From the NCBI GenBank assembly GCA_021808875.1, contig JAKBAU010000083.1, forward strand, positions 1 through 11,993: DNA of 11,993 nucleotides, in the 5' to 3' direction. How positions within the stretch are numbered: position 1 is the first letter of the stretch; every line of letters begins with the position of its first letter. The notes below the pieces were generated by a model. It saw only the letters and a list, made by a program, of their open reading frames with translations, was not told the DNA's origin and did not search any database. This stretch comes from Pseudomonadota bacterium (GTDB lineage Bacteria > Pseudomonadota > Alphaproteobacteria > Micropepsales > Micropepsaceae). This document shows, piece by piece, positions 1 through 8,751 of this stretch. The position numbers and the translations under genes are program-made.

Positions 1-24
1 GAGGCCGATCGCACCACACGATGA
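1..24 (+). CDS. Possible last codons of atpG (F1 gamma subunit), 5'-truncated
   Basis: The first 24 bases read as EADRTTR followed by TGA, ending just before the atpD ribosome binding site. Gamma subunits often end in a Gly-Ala-Glu-Ala-like tail, and atpG normally precedes atpD, so this may be the end of atpG. Another frame is also open and stops at 41-43, overlapping the atpD start, so the assignment rests on gene order and seven residues. It is a guess. Confidence 0.28.
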   Translation, partial: EADRTTR

Positions 25-1484
<1,460 letters not shown>

Positions 1485-1485
<1 letters not shown>

Positions 1486-1898
1486 TGGCCATGGCAGAGA
1501 AAATTCCCTTTGATATTGTCTCCCCCGAACGGCTGTTGCTGTCGGGGGATGCGGAGATGATCACCCTGCCCGGCAGCGAAGGCTATTTCGGTGTCGGCAT
1601 TGGCCATGCTCCAGTCATCTCGACGCTCAAGCCCGGAATGATCGACATTAAGGCCGGACCAAAGGGTGACGAGCGCTATTTTGTGATGGCCGGTTTTGCC
1701 GAAGTGACCAATGACAAGGCAACAATTCTGGCCGAGGAAGCGTTTCCGTTGGCTTCCGTGTCGCTGCAAGATGTGGAACGCCGTCTGAAGGACGCCCATG
1801 AGGACGTGTTGCAAGCCAAATCCGAGACCACCCGGCAAAAGGCGGTTGCAACGCTGAACGCCCTGGAACTGTTACAGGGTTACCTGTCAATACAGTAA
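1485..1898 (+). CDS. atpC: F1 ATP synthase, epsilon subunit
   Basis: This is the epsilon subunit of F1, part of the central stalk and an inhibitor of ATP hydrolysis. The 137-residue protein has an N-terminal beta-sandwich, with PFDIVSPERLLLSG near residues 8-21 and the typical EGYFGVGIGHAPVISTLKPG stretch near 32-51. A C-terminal helical region follows (about 93-130: DVERRLKDAHEDVLQ and onward). The length is normal for the family. The chosen ATG at 1485 overlaps the atpD stop by one base. A second ATG at 1491 would give MAEKIPFD and is equally plausible. There is no strong ribosome binding site, so translation is probably coupled to atpD. It is the last gene of the ATP synthase operon here, and no clear rho-independent terminator follows. 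Confidence 0.97.
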
Positions 1899-1940
1899 TG
1901 CGCCGTCGGTTTCCTTGGGGGGGACGAATTTGCTAAGCTC

Positions 1941-1954
1941 TCCTTCATAAAGGA
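1941..1954 (+). promoter_or_regulatory. Small hairpin containing a ribosome-binding-like sequence upstream of the di-iron gene
   Basis: TCCTT (1941-1945) can pair with AAGGA (1950-1954) around a four-base loop. The right arm resembles a Shine-Dalgarno sequence, but it is 26 bases from the ATG at 1981 and only 12 from another ATG at 1967. An AGGG at 1956-1959 sits seven bases before 1967. Five base pairs are weak, so this may be chance. Confidence 0.22.
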
Positions 1955-1980
1955 TAGGGCACAAACATGGATGGACAGCC

Positions 1981-2841
1981 ATGACGAACGGCACGATCTA
2001 TCACGGCGGTTGGAGCCTGGACGACGTTGCTTGGGACAAATTCGATGCAAGCAAGGTCGATGCGCGCCTTTTGGCTGCGGTCAAGGCCGCCTCGCTCGTA
2101 GAATATAACGCTCCCGATTACGTAACCTATCTTTCCCGGGTGTTTCAGGAAGGTCCGGCCCAGACCTTGCATGACCTTGCCCGTTGGGGACAAGAAGAAA
2201 TCCAGCATGGTCTGGTGCTTGGACGCTGGGCGGAAATGGCCGATCCGACATTTAATTTTCAGGATGCCTTTTCCCGGTTTCGCGCGGGCTACCGTCCAGC
2301 GCATTTTGCCAATCAGGACACGGTCTCAGTGCGGGGCTCTCGTCGAGGGGAAATGATCGCGCGTTGCGTCGTCGAATGTGGCACTTCCTCCTATTACAGT
2401 GCCATTCGCGACGCGACCAATGAGCCAGTGCTGAAGGAAATTGCCGGACGCGTTGCGGCGGATGAATTCCGTCATTACCGTCTGTTTCTGGAGACCCTGA
2501 ACGCACAGCCGGAAGCAGATCTGCCGGTATGGAAAAAGCTCTATCTGGCCTTCACACGCGTTCAGGAATCTGACGACGACGAGCTGGCCTATGCCTATTA
2601 CTGTGCCAACGTGGCGTCTTCAGATGTTCCACGCACGCCCTATAACCGCTCACGCTATTCGCGGGCCTATAACGCAACGGCCGTGGCGCTTTACCGCCGC
2701 CATCACGTCAGAAAACTAGTGCAGATGGTGGCCAAAGCCTGCGGTCTTACCGCACAGAGCTGGCTCACAAATCTGGCCAGCGCGGCGCTTTGGCAGATCT
2801 TGCGACTGCGGGCCGGAAACCGAGTACTTGGCAACGCCTGA
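1981..2841 (+). CDS. Ferritin-like di-iron protein, acyl-ACP-desaturase-like
   Basis: This 286-residue protein appears to be a four-helix ferritin-like carboxylate di-iron protein. It shows a complete ligand set: E41 (VEYNAPDYV), E73 and H76 (EEIQHG, an ExxH), E132 (VECGTSSYYS), and E162 and H165 (DEFRHY, a second ExxH). The order and spacing resemble soluble acyl-ACP desaturases and related di-iron oxidases more than iron-storage ferritins. Such enzymes activate oxygen to desaturate or oxidise a substrate, but the substrate cannot be read here. There is no signal peptide, so it is probably cytoplasmic. Towards the C-terminus (about 238-280) it turns basic and amphipathic (LYRRHHVRK), which could suit membrane or acidic-protein contact. 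The ATG at 1981 is the only start codon after the in-frame stop at 1948. It is followed by a P450 and a rubredoxin on the same strand. Confidence 0.8.
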   Translation: MTNGTIYHGGWSLDDVAWDKFDASKVDARLLAAVKAASLVEYNAPDYVTYLSRVFQEGPAQTLHDLARWGQEEIQHGLVLGRWAEMADPTFNFQDAFSRFRAGYRPAHFANQDTVSVRGSRRGEMIARCVVECGTSSYYSAIRDATNEPVLKEIAGRVAADEFRHYRLFLETLNAQPEADLPVWKKLYLAFTRVQESDDDELAYAYYCANVASSDVPRTPYNRSRYSRAYNATAVALYRRHHVRKLVQMVAKACGLTAQSWLTNLASAALWQILRLRAGNRVLGNA

Positions 2842-2845
2842 AAGC

Positions 2846-2858
2846 TGCCGCAACGGCA
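2846..2858 (+). other. Short hairpin after the di-iron gene
   Basis: TGCCG (2846-2850) pairs with CGGCA (2854-2858) across a CAA loop, just after the stop at 2841. No run of T follows, so it is not a classical terminator. It could slow transcription or stabilise the upstream message, or be chance. Confidence 0.2.
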
Positions 2859-2861
2859 CAC

Positions 2862-2888
2862 TTGCACTGTTGAGGCTGACGGCACAAT
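2862..2888 (+). promoter_or_regulatory. Possible promoter of the P450 gene
   Basis: TTGCAC (2862-2867) and CACAAT (2883-2888) resemble -35 and -10 boxes, separated by 15 bases. The -10 box ends 28 bases before the likely P450 start. The spacing is short and the -10 box imperfect. Read-through from the di-iron gene, only 75 bases upstream, is the alternative. Confidence 0.25.
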
Positions 2889-2916
2889 CTTGGTCCGCAT
2901 CTGTCGAGAAGCCGCG

Positions 2917-4191
2917 ATGACTGTTCCTGCTGAAATTGCTACCAATATCGTTGATCCCAAGGCCTATGCCGACGACACGCGCCTGCATGAGGCGTTTCGC
3001 TGGCTGCGCCACAATATGCCTATCGGGCGCATTGAACTTCCCGGGTACGATCCCTTCCTCGCGATCACCCGCCACGCCGATATCCTCACCGTCGAGCGTC
3101 AGAATGAGATTTTTCACAACGGTGATCGGCCGACCACGCTGACAACACAGGAAGCTGACCAGAAGGTGCGCGCGCTAACCGGCGGCTCGCCACATCTGGT
3201 CTATTCACTGGTGCAGATGGATAATCCCGACCATTTCGATCATCGCAAACTGACCCAAGCATGGTTCCTGCCCCAGAACATCCGTAAGCTGGAACAAGGC
3301 ATTCGCGATCTGGCGCGACAGACTGTTGATAAAATGGCCTCACTGGGAAGCAACTGCGATTTTGCTCGAGACATAGCTTTTTTATATCCGCTGCGTGTGA
3401 TCATGCAGATCCTTGGCGTTCCGCCTGAGGACGAACCGCGCATGCTCAAACTGACACAGGAACTGTTCGGGACCTCCGATCCGGAGATGAATCGTCTGGG
3501 CGCAACACCTCTCGACTCCAACGAAATGCTGATGGGCCTCATTGCGACGGTTCAGGACTTCACCAGTTACTTCGAGGCCATGACCGAGGACCGCCGAGTC
3601 CACCCACGCGAGGATGTGGCCAGCGTCATTGCCAATGGCCAAATCAAGGGCCAACCACTCAGCCACCGCGCAGCCATGGGCTATTACACGATTGTGGCAG
3701 CGGCCGGTCATGACACCACCTCCAATACCACAGCAGGCGGGTTGTGGGCTCTGGCTGAAAACCCCAAGGAGTTCGCCAAGCTCAAGGCTGATCTTTCTCT
3801 GATCCCAAGCTTTGTCGAGGAAACCATTCGCTGGGTGACACCCGTGAAGCACTTCATGCGGAGCGCGACCGTTGATACCGAGATATCAGGTCAGCCGGTG
3901 GCCAAAGGTGAGTGGCTCATGCTCTGTTACCCCTCCGGCAATCGTGACGAGACCGTGTTTGAGGATCCCTTTGCTTTCAAAGTTGACCGCAATCCCAACA
4001 AGCAGATCGCTTTTGGCTATGGCGCCCATGTCTGTCTCGGTCAACATCTTGCGCGAATGGAAATGCGCATCCTTTGGGAAGAACTCCTGCCGCGTCTGAA
4101 ATCCGTGGAGCTAAGCGGAACCCCAAGGCTGGTAGAAGCGAATTTCGTCTCCGGGCCCAAATCCATACCGATACGCTATGTAATGGAATAG
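2917..4191 (+). CDS. Cytochrome P450 monooxygenase
   Basis: This is a soluble bacterial P450 of 424 residues, which would use O2 and two electrons to oxidise an organic substrate. The features are complete: the I-helix oxygen-activation motif AGHDTT (263-268), the K-helix ExxR (E302-R305), and the heme-binding signature [15 protein letters not shown] with ligand cysteine C373. There is no membrane anchor. I chose the ATG at 2917 ([10 protein letters not shown]), which has a weak GAGAA site six bases upstream. The frame stays open to a TTG at 2890, which would add nine unlikely residues. The I-helix does not match the CYP153 alkane-hydroxylase pattern I remember. A steroid, terpene or fatty-acid type substrate is possible, but no CYP family can be assigned by eye. 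No ferredoxin or ferredoxin reductase lies next to it; the only nearby electron carrier is the rubredoxin downstream. Confidence 0.96.
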   Translation: MTVPAEIATNIVDPKAYADDTRLHEAFRWLRHNMPIGRIELPGYDPFLAITRHADILTVERQNEIFHNGDRPTTLTTQEADQKVRALTGGSPHLVYSLVQMDNPDHFDHRKLTQAWFLPQNIRKLEQGIRDLARQTVDKMASLGSNCDFARDIAFLYPLRVIMQILGVPPEDEPRMLKLTQELFGTSDPEMNRLGATPLDSNEMLMGLIATVQDFTSYFEAMTEDRRVHPREDVASVIANGQIKGQPLSHRAAMGYYTIVAAAGHDTTSNTTAGGLWALAENPKEFAKLKADLSLIPSFVEETIRWVTPVKHFMRSATVDTEISGQPVAKGEWLMLCYPSGNRDETVFEDPFAFKVDRNPNKQIAFGYGAHVCLGQHLARMEMRILWEELLPRLKSVELSGTPRLVEANFVSGPKSIPIRYVME

Positions 4192-4225
4192 GTCGCCCTG
4201 TGACAGCGGGGCCGATCGTTGCTGT

Positions 4226-4245
4226 GAGGGACGGTGCACGCACCG
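4226..4245 (+). promoter_or_regulatory. Distant Shine-Dalgarno plus hairpin before rubredoxin
   Basis: GAGGGA (4226-4231) is the only good ribosome-binding sequence before the rubredoxin ATG at 4253, but it is 21 bases away. Between them CGGTG (4232-4236) can pair fully with CACCG (4241-4245) around a CACG loop. Folding this 14-base hairpin would leave an effective gap of seven bases, a normal distance. The pairing is visible in the sequence; the role is inferred. Confidence 0.35.
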
Positions 4246-4252
4246 CTTATTG

Positions 4253-4426
4253 ATGGCTGCTTACAAAACCTGGCAATGCCGCACCTGCGGCTATCTTTAC
4301 AGTGAGGAAAAGGGCGATCCCGGCGAAGGCATCGCCCCCGGGACGGGTTGGGCGGACATTCCCGACGACTGGGTTTGCCCGCTCTGTGGGACCCCCAAGT
4401 CCGACTTTGATATGGTGGAGCTTTAA
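4253..4426 (+). CDS. Rubredoxin
   Basis: This small 57-residue protein is a one-iron electron carrier. Four cysteines in two knuckles, QCRTCGY (C9, C12) and [12 protein letters not shown] (C42, C45), would bind a single Fe. The region between carries the usual rubredoxin features: acidic Gly-rich [10 protein letters not shown] (22-31), aromatic W33 and DDWVCP (38-43). The length is typical for a single-domain rubredoxin. It starts 61 bases after the P450 stop on the same strand and is probably co-transcribed. Known partners of rubredoxins include AlkB-type alkane hydroxylases, certain di-iron oxidases and rubredoxin reductase. None of the known dedicated partners is visible here, so the neighbouring P450 and di-iron protein are the candidates. 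The start follows the family's usual short N-terminus; no near ribosome binding site supports it. Confidence 0.93.
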   Translation: MAAYKTWQCRTCGYLYSEEKGDPGEGIAPGTGWADIPDDWVCPLCGTPKSDFDMVEL

Positions 4427-4443
4427 GAGGTTCTCACCGCGAC

Positions 4444-4467
4444 GCGCGCAAATTCAACGCCGCGCGC
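4444..4467. other. GC-rich inverted repeat between convergent genes
   Basis: GCGCGC at 4444-4449 and again at 4462-4467 can form a six-pair stem with a 12-base loop. It lies between the rubredoxin (plus) and sdhB (minus) 3' ends, where a bidirectional terminator would be expected. No T-run follows on either strand and the arms are self-complementary, so support is weak. Confidence 0.2.
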
Positions 4468-4520
4468 AGAGCTGACCCTGCGAACACTGGCCCATCTTGC
4501 CAAATGGCAGGGACGGACCT

Positions 4521-5315
4521 TCAGACGCTACGCTTGACCAGAAGCTGTTTGATCTCGCCGATGGCCTCGGCCGGGTTAAGTCCCTTGGGGCAGGTATTGG
4601 CGCAGTTCATGATCGTATGGCAGCGGTAAAGACGGAAGGGGTCTTCGAGCCTGTCCAAGCGCTCCCCCTTGGCCTCGTCACGGCTGTCAGCGAGCCAGCG
4701 ATAGGACTGTAGAAGCGCCGCCGGACCCAGGTAGCGCTCCGAATTCCACCAGTAGCTCGGGCATGATGTCGAACAGCAGGCACAGAGGATGCACTCGTAA
4801 AGCCCGTTCAGCTTCTCCCTTTGCTGGGGAGATTGACGCCATTCCTTTTCCGGTGTCGGGGTCTTGGTCTGCAGATAAGGCTCAATGGAGGCATACTGAG
4901 CGTAGAAATTGTTCAGATCAGGCACCAGGTCCTTGACTACGGACATGTGAGGCAAAGGGTAGACCTTAACCGAGCCGGAGATCTCGCTGATGGGCTTGGT
5001 GCAGGCCAACGTATTCTTGCCATCAATATTCATCGCGCAGGAGCCACAAACTCCTTCACGGCAGGACCTGCGGAAGGTCAGCGTCGGGTCGACTTCATTC
5101 TTAATCTTAATGAGCGCATCAAGCACCATCGGCCCGCAATTCTCGAGGTCCACTCGATAGGTGTCGATGGCCGGGTTGGTGCCTTCATCTGGGTTGAAGC
5201 GATATACCCGAAAATCCTTGGTTCTTTTGGGTTTTTTGCCATTAGAGGTGGTCGGTCCCGGCCACACCTTGCCCGGCTTGGGCTCGCTACCACGCGGCAA
5301 AGTAAACTGCACCAT
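4521..5315 (-). CDS. sdhB: Succinate dehydrogenase iron-sulfur subunit
   Basis: This is the iron-sulfur subunit of complex II, carrying electrons from the SdhA flavin to quinone. The protein is 264 residues and complete. The plant-type [2Fe-2S] ligands are C85, C90, C93 and C105. By alignment with the E. coli cluster ligands, C175, C178, C181 and C242 bind [4Fe-4S], and C185, C232 and C238 bind [3Fe-4S] (motifs [13 protein letters not shown] and [17 protein letters not shown]). The N-terminus has a basic linker (about 11-35) typical of alphaproteobacterial SdhB. An AGGAG site lies seven bases before the ATG. The odd point is location: sdhB usually follows sdhA, but here it is alone on the minus strand, more than 3 kb from sdhC and facing away from it. 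It is convergent with the rubredoxin gene. Confidence 0.98.
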   Translation of the reverse strand: MVQFTLPRGSEPKPGKVWPGPTTSNGKKPKRTKDFRVYRFNPDEGTNPAIDTYRVDLENCGPMVLDALIKIKNEVDPTLTFRRSCREGVCGSCAMNIDGKNTLACTKPISEISGSVKVYPLPHMSVVKDLVPDLNNFYAQYASIEPYLQTKTPTPEKEWRQSPQQREKLNGLYECILCACCSTSCPSYWWNSERYLGPAALLQSYRWLADSRDEAKGERLDRLEDPFRLYRCHTIMNCANTCPKGLNPAEAIGEIKQLLVKRSV

Positions 5316-5322
5316 GGAACAA

Positions 5323-5327
5323 CTCCT
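5323..5327 (-). promoter_or_regulatory. Shine-Dalgarno site of sdhB
   Basis: On the minus strand AGGAG lies seven bases before the sdhB ATG. A strong site of its own fits independent translation of the detached sdhB. Confidence 0.65.
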
Positions 5328-5356
5328 GGGCCTTACGGCCGATTCATATCATGTCC

Positions 5357-5385
5357 TGAATAGCAACCCACCCCTCGGGCTGCAA
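5357..5385 (-). promoter_or_regulatory. Candidate sigma70-type promoter of sdhB
   Basis: On the minus strand TTGCAG (5385-5380) and TATTCA (5362-5357) are separated by 17 bases, and the -10 box ends 41 bases before the sdhB ATG. The -35 box is fair and the -10 only partly matches consensus. Its position, downstream of a hairpin that could end the rpe operon, supports separate sdhB transcription. Confidence 0.4.
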
Positions 5386-5399
5386 CGTCGGAACGCGAT

Positions 5400-5418
5400 G
5401 AGCCCGCCAACCGGGCTC
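5400..5418 (-). terminator. Hairpin after the rpe-heparinase-methyltransferase operon
   Basis: GAGCCCG (5400-5406) pairs perfectly over seven bases with CGGGCTC (5412-5418) around a five-base loop. It lies 15 bases past the methyltransferase stop on the minus strand. No T-tract follows, so it is a weak or factor-assisted terminator at best, but it is the most stable fold between this operon and sdhB. Confidence 0.45.
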
Positions 5419-5432
5419 CCGTGTCGCATGCA

Positions 5433-6155
5433 TCAGCCCGGTTTTTGCGCAATAAAGAGAGTATCGCCGCGGATCAGGCCATGACGCACGCCCTCGCTCG
5501 GGCTCGCGGTGAAGTCGCGCAAAGAGAACCCGCCCGCTCGAATACGGTCGCGCAAGTCGGCTCCATAATAGCGGACGTGGTCCCACTGGCCAAAATGCAG
5601 CGCGCGCTCCTGTGCCGTGATGATTGCAGGATTTTCGTAGCTTGCAGACCACCCCTCAACGATGGGCACGGAAATAACCGCGAGGCCACCTGGCACCAGT
5701 ATACGGTAAAGTTCACCAAGCGCCTTGGCGTCGTCAACATGCTCAAGCACATGGGCGCAAATGACGGCCTCTACGCTTGCCGGTGGCAATTCAAGCCGTT
5801 CAATGTTCAACACCAGATCGGCTCGACCTGGGGCGATATCCGCAGTGCGATAACGGCGCGCAAGGGGTCGAACCAAGGAGGTCAGACTGCGCTCAGGTGC
5901 AAAATGCAAAATATCTTTTTGTTCAAGCGATTGAGGCTCTTTATCAAGCCATAATTTGAACAACCGATCACGTTCAACAGAACGGCAGCGTGGGCACCTT
6001 GCGTCGTTGCGCGTACCCTTTCCGCCGGGTCCGAACGGGCCATGAAAACCGCAGATGTTGCACTGCCGGTCATGTAGTTTGGGCAGCGGCCGAAAACGTG
6101 CTGCGATATAGGCACTGACTACGCGGGCGCGCCAGTACCAGGACGCCTGCGTCAT
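5433..6155 (-). CDS. Class I SAM-dependent methyltransferase with N-terminal zinc-ribbon-like Cys pairs
   Basis: This 240-residue protein has two parts. Residues 31-60 hold two CxxC pairs, CNIC (C32, C35) and CPRC (C54, C57), probably a zinc ribbon. Residues 80-165 resemble the Methyltransf_11 core, with ICAHVLEHVDDAKALGE (132-148) and LYRILVPGGLAVISVP (149-164), the classic motif around a strand and 'LxPGG' turn. The usual glycine-rich SAM loop is replaced by ILHFAPE (82-88), as in a subgroup often annotated near surface-polysaccharide genes. The substrate is unknown. The start ATG overlaps the heparinase-family stop in ATGA, so the two are likely translationally coupled. It is the last gene of the rpe operon, with a hairpin just after its stop. 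Confidence 0.8.
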   Translation of the reverse strand: MTQASWYWRARVVSAYIAARFRPLPKLHDRQCNICGFHGPFGPGGKGTRNDARCPRCRSVERDRLFKLWLDKEPQSLEQKDILHFAPERSLTSLVRPLARRYRTADIAPGRADLVLNIERLELPPASVEAVICAHVLEHVDDAKALGELYRILVPGGLAVISVPIVEGWSASYENPAIITAQERALHFGQWDHVRYYGADLRDRIRAGGFSLRDFTASPSEGVRHGLIRGDTLFIAQKPG

Positions 6156-7879
6156 GCCACACTTATCCGTTCAAACATCCAGACCAGCTCCAGGGTTTCG
6201 CCGCCCACTTCACCCGTCAGGACGATTTGTTCGCAGCGTCTCGGCGTCTCAGTTCCGACATAGATGCTGTCTTCGATCGCTGGTTCACCGCTGCAGCGAA
6301 AGCGCCACCCCTCCCCGCCCGGGAGCTTCAACAACAACCCGCCGCCTTGTGCCTGAGAGACACGGATGTCGGGATGAAGATGGAACCGTGCCGCAACCTG
6401 GCATCGCCGCCGGCGCGTCACCTTGGGGAGCAAGCGATCCTTGCCGATGAGCCTGGTGCCATCTGCAGAGAGGCTGAGCTGTCGGGCATGAACCAACCCA
6501 AAGCGATGCAAATAACCGTCATGACTGGCAGAAACGCTGGTTCCTTGTGCTGCTTCTTGGCGTTCGCTGTCGACGTGATCGGGCCCGCCCAGGAGGCGCG
6601 GCCCGATCCGGCGACTGGCAAATTCCCAGCGCAAAACCTGGCCCATAGAGGTATCGGCCACGGTTACGGTCGAGTGAGCCGCTGTCGATCGCAGCGCCCC
6701 ATCCCAATTTGGACTGCTGCCGCAATTTACCACCAGACGCTGGGCTCCGGAGCTGAACTCGAAGGCCAGGCATCCGGCATGGGCAGCGTTGGCATAGACT
6801 CCGGTTGGAAAAGGTCCAACATCCATCACCACAAAGCTTTTAGCGGCAGTCAGCCGCTGGAACTTAGAGTGGGGGGCAAAGCCGAACGGCATCCCGCCCG
6901 CCTCGTCGCGTTGCAGAAGTGACGAAAGGGTACCGCGGTCCCCCTCATGACCACCGTGGAAGAGGCAAAGTGTTCCCTGCCCATTGCGGAAAAAGCGCAG
7001 CATTGGCGCCATGCGGTCGCGCGCGGACAAAAGGCTGGGCGTGACGGAGTTGGACATCGCCTGGGCAGCCTCGATCCCCATCACCAGGTACCGAAAAGCA
7101 TGCATTAAGGTTTCCGGGCAGCGATCCACATGGCCACCGTCTGGAAGGATCTGTGCCGCAATTTCCGCCTCAAATCTCGCCAAACCCTGGCCTAACCGCC
7201 CGGGCGCGTCATCAAGGCAGGCTCCTGACAGCGTTAGTGCTGCAGCAGCCTCCAGGCGGGCCAAGCCCTCCGGAGCCTTGTGGGCGATACGTGCCAGCAG
7301 CCGTGCCTGCTCATGCAGCGACACGAAGAGTCCAGACCGCCACACCAAATCCGAGTTGGCAATCACAAAACGTCCATGCACGAAGAGGTTGATCAGCCGG
7401 CGGGCCGTCACCTCGGTCTGCCACTGCGGTTCACGATACCGCCGGTAGCGCTTAAGCCACTGCGCGATGAGATTAGTCGCCAGGACGCGGGCCGGTTCGC
7501 CGCCAGCATTGGCAAGTGGCGGCAGGAACTCGTAGGCGTGCAATGCCCGAGCCCAAGCCGCCGACGGCGCCGGCTTGTCAAATATAGAACCACTTTGCAT
7601 TTCAACGCTTTGCGTACCAAACATAAAGCGTCCGCGCAGCAACATTTCGGCACGTTCGAGCTGGCGCGGCAGCAGATCAGACGGTTGGTAGCGAAGCCGA
7701 TCGCACAGCTCACCCTTCAGCAACCGGCGATAGAACCAGTTACGCCGCCAGGCTGTTCGCCATGGCGTAATGAGACGGTCCGCCTCGGCCGCGGCAAGCT
7801 CTGGAACGAGCGCCAGCGGCAGGGCGGCGCCTGGTGCTTTCGGTACATGGCGCTCCGCGCCCATCAACACCTCGTTCAT
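6152..7879 (-). CDS. Heparinase II/III family protein
   Basis: This 575-residue protein resembles alphaproteobacterial heparinase II/III-family proteins, which are related to polysaccharide lyases acting on uronic-acid-containing glycans. The first part (about 30-300) is helix-rich, as in the family's alpha/alpha toroid, and includes [14 protein letters not shown] (247-260), equivalent to the conserved DGGHxxRxP motif. The second part is beta-rich, with RSTAAHSTV (398-405) matching the conserved His-Ser-Thr region of the heparinase II/III domain. There is no N-terminal signal peptide or membrane segment, unlike secreted lyases, so the product may act in the cytoplasm or have another role. The start ATG overlaps the rpe stop by four bases; M6 is a possible alternative. 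The 3' end overlaps the methyltransferase start. True lyase activity and substrate are unproven. Confidence 0.85.
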   Translation of the reverse strand: MNEVLMGAERHVPKAPGAALPLALVPELAAAEADRLITPWRTAWRRNWFYRRLLKGELCDRLRYQPSDLLPRQLERAEMLLRGRFMFGTQSVEMQSGSIFDKPAPSAAWARALHAYEFLPPLANAGGEPARVLATNLIAQWLKRYRRYREPQWQTEVTARRLINLFVHGRFVIANSDLVWRSGLFVSLHEQARLLARIAHKAPEGLARLEAAAALTLSGACLDDAPGRLGQGLARFEAEIAAQILPDGGHVDRCPETLMHAFRYLVMGIEAAQAMSNSVTPSLLSARDRMAPMLRFFRNGQGTLCLFHGGHEGDRGTLSSLLQRDEAGGMPFGFAPHSKFQRLTAAKSFVVMDVGPFPTGVYANAAHAGCLAFEFSSGAQRLVVNCGSSPNWDGALRSTAAHSTVTVADTSMGQVLRWEFASRRIGPRLLGGPDHVDSERQEAAQGTSVSASHDGYLHRFGLVHARQLSLSADGTRLIGKDRLLPKVTRRRRCQVAARFHLHPDIRVSQAQGGGLLLKLPGGEGWRFRCSGEPAIEDSIYVGTETPRRCEQIVLTGEVGGETLELVWMFERISVA

Positions 7880-8532
7880 CCGCGCAGAGCCGCGATATTC
7901 GCGGCGTAATGACCCCTGCCCCCTTTGAACACTTCGGTGCCCGCCACCAGCACATCTGCGCCAGCGGACACCGCTTGACGAGCTGTAGCGGTCGTGATCC
8001 CGCCGTCGACCTCAAGTGCGATCCGGCGGCCGGTCTTGGCGATACGCTCAGCCGCTGCCTCGATCTTGCGCAGCTGACCGTCAATGAATTTTTGCCCGCC
8101 GAATCCGGGATTGACGCTCATGATGAGAACCAGATCGACTAGATCAAGGACATAATCGATCGCCTGGATCGGCGTGGCCGGATTAAGGACGATCCCCGGA
8201 GACTTTCCCAAGCTTCGAATCAGCTGCAGTGTACGGTGTACATGCGGACCTGCTTCGGGGTGGACCGAAATGATGTCTGCGCCAGCCTCGGCAAAGGCTT
8301 CGATATAGGGATCCGCTGGGGCAATCATCAGGTGGCAATCAAAACTCTTGCGGCTATGGGGACGTAGAGCGCGAACCACCAAGGGGCCGATGGTGAGGTT
8401 GGGCACAAAGTGGCCGTCCATCACGTCGATGTGGATGAAATCGGCACCTGCCGCATCGACAGCTGCCACTTCCGCGCCGAGTTGCGCGAAGTCTGCGGAC
8501 AGGATGGACGGCGCAATGCGGACCGGGATCAT
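7876..8532 (-). CDS. rpe: Ribulose-phosphate 3-epimerase
   Basis: The enzyme interconverts ribulose 5-phosphate and xylulose 5-phosphate in the pentose phosphate pathway, in the cytoplasm. The 218-residue product is a complete TIM barrel of normal length. It begins [15 protein letters not shown], with metal ligands H34 and D36 ([14 protein letters not shown]), H67 (FDCHLM) and D176 (VDGGIT), and the phosphate-binding region at about 196-202. The frame stays open upstream to a TTG at 8607, but the added residues do not look like the family, so the ATG at 8532 is preferred. The stop overlaps the start of the heparinase-family gene (ATGA). The gene is divergent from sdhC, with 219 bases between the two starts. 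No convincing rpe promoter was seen. Confidence 0.97.
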   Translation of the reverse strand: MIPVRIAPSILSADFAQLGAEVAAVDAAGADFIHIDVMDGHFVPNLTIGPLVVRALRPHSRKSFDCHLMIAPADPYIEAFAEAGADIISVHPEAGPHVHRTLQLIRSLGKSPGIVLNPATPIQAIDYVLDLVDLVLIMSVNPGFGGQKFIDGQLRKIEAAAERIAKTGRRIALEVDGGITTATARQAVSAGADVLVAGTEVFKGGRGHYAANIAALRG

Positions 8533-8751
8533 GCTTACAGCAGTGCCGGATTCTCGATGTGGCCGCAAGGCACCAGAGGCAATCAGCGCCCCTGACCCTA
8601 GGGACAATTTAGGGCCGAGCCGAGGTTGGGGTGCCTTCGGTGCGACAATCCGACGGCAAGGCCCGGCTCATCCTGTCTTCATCCGCACGTTGACTTGAGG
8701 GCTTAGGCCCCTACACTCCGCCCCGGTTTGTCCAGCTTTCCGGAAGTTTCC
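8533..8751. other. Divergent intergenic region between rpe and sdhC
   Basis: This 219-base gap must carry control sequences for both directions. On the plus side there is a clear promoter-like pair (listed separately). On the rpe side I see no convincing boxes. An eight-base palindrome CCCTAGGG sits at 8596-8603, and TAGGG recurs at 8599-8603 and 8610-8614, which might be an operator but is short enough to be chance. Confidence 0.4.
8690..8717 (+). promoter_or_regulatory. Candidate sigma70-type promoter of sdhCDA
   Basis: TTGACT (8690-8695) and TACACT (8712-8717) are separated by 16 bases, close to the sigma70 consensus. The -10 box ends 34 bases before the sdhC ATG. It is the best promoter match in the window and would drive sdhC, sdhD and sdhA together. 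Confidence 0.6.

Noticed and set aside
1917..1923. Run of seven G after atpC
   Set aside because: It might mark a control site or a sequencing problem, but it is intergenic, has no paired partner, and both flanking genes are intact.
4444..4467. CRISPR-like or repeat-array reading of the two GCGCGC copies
   Set aside because: There are only two six-base copies, with no further units or regular spacing.
4821..5363. A 180-codon plus-strand frame opposite sdhB
   Set aside because: It is a shadow of sdhB, whose cysteine motifs are unambiguous.
6227..6922. A 231-codon plus-strand frame opposite the heparinase-family gene
   Set aside because: The minus-strand reading has family motifs and tight ATGA overlaps at both ends; the plus reading is low-complexity and has no ribosome binding site.
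8533..8607. A 25-codon N-terminal extension of rpe from a TTG
   Set aside because: The extra residues are not typical of the family, and the ATG at 8532 gives the standard [15 protein letters not shown] beginning.
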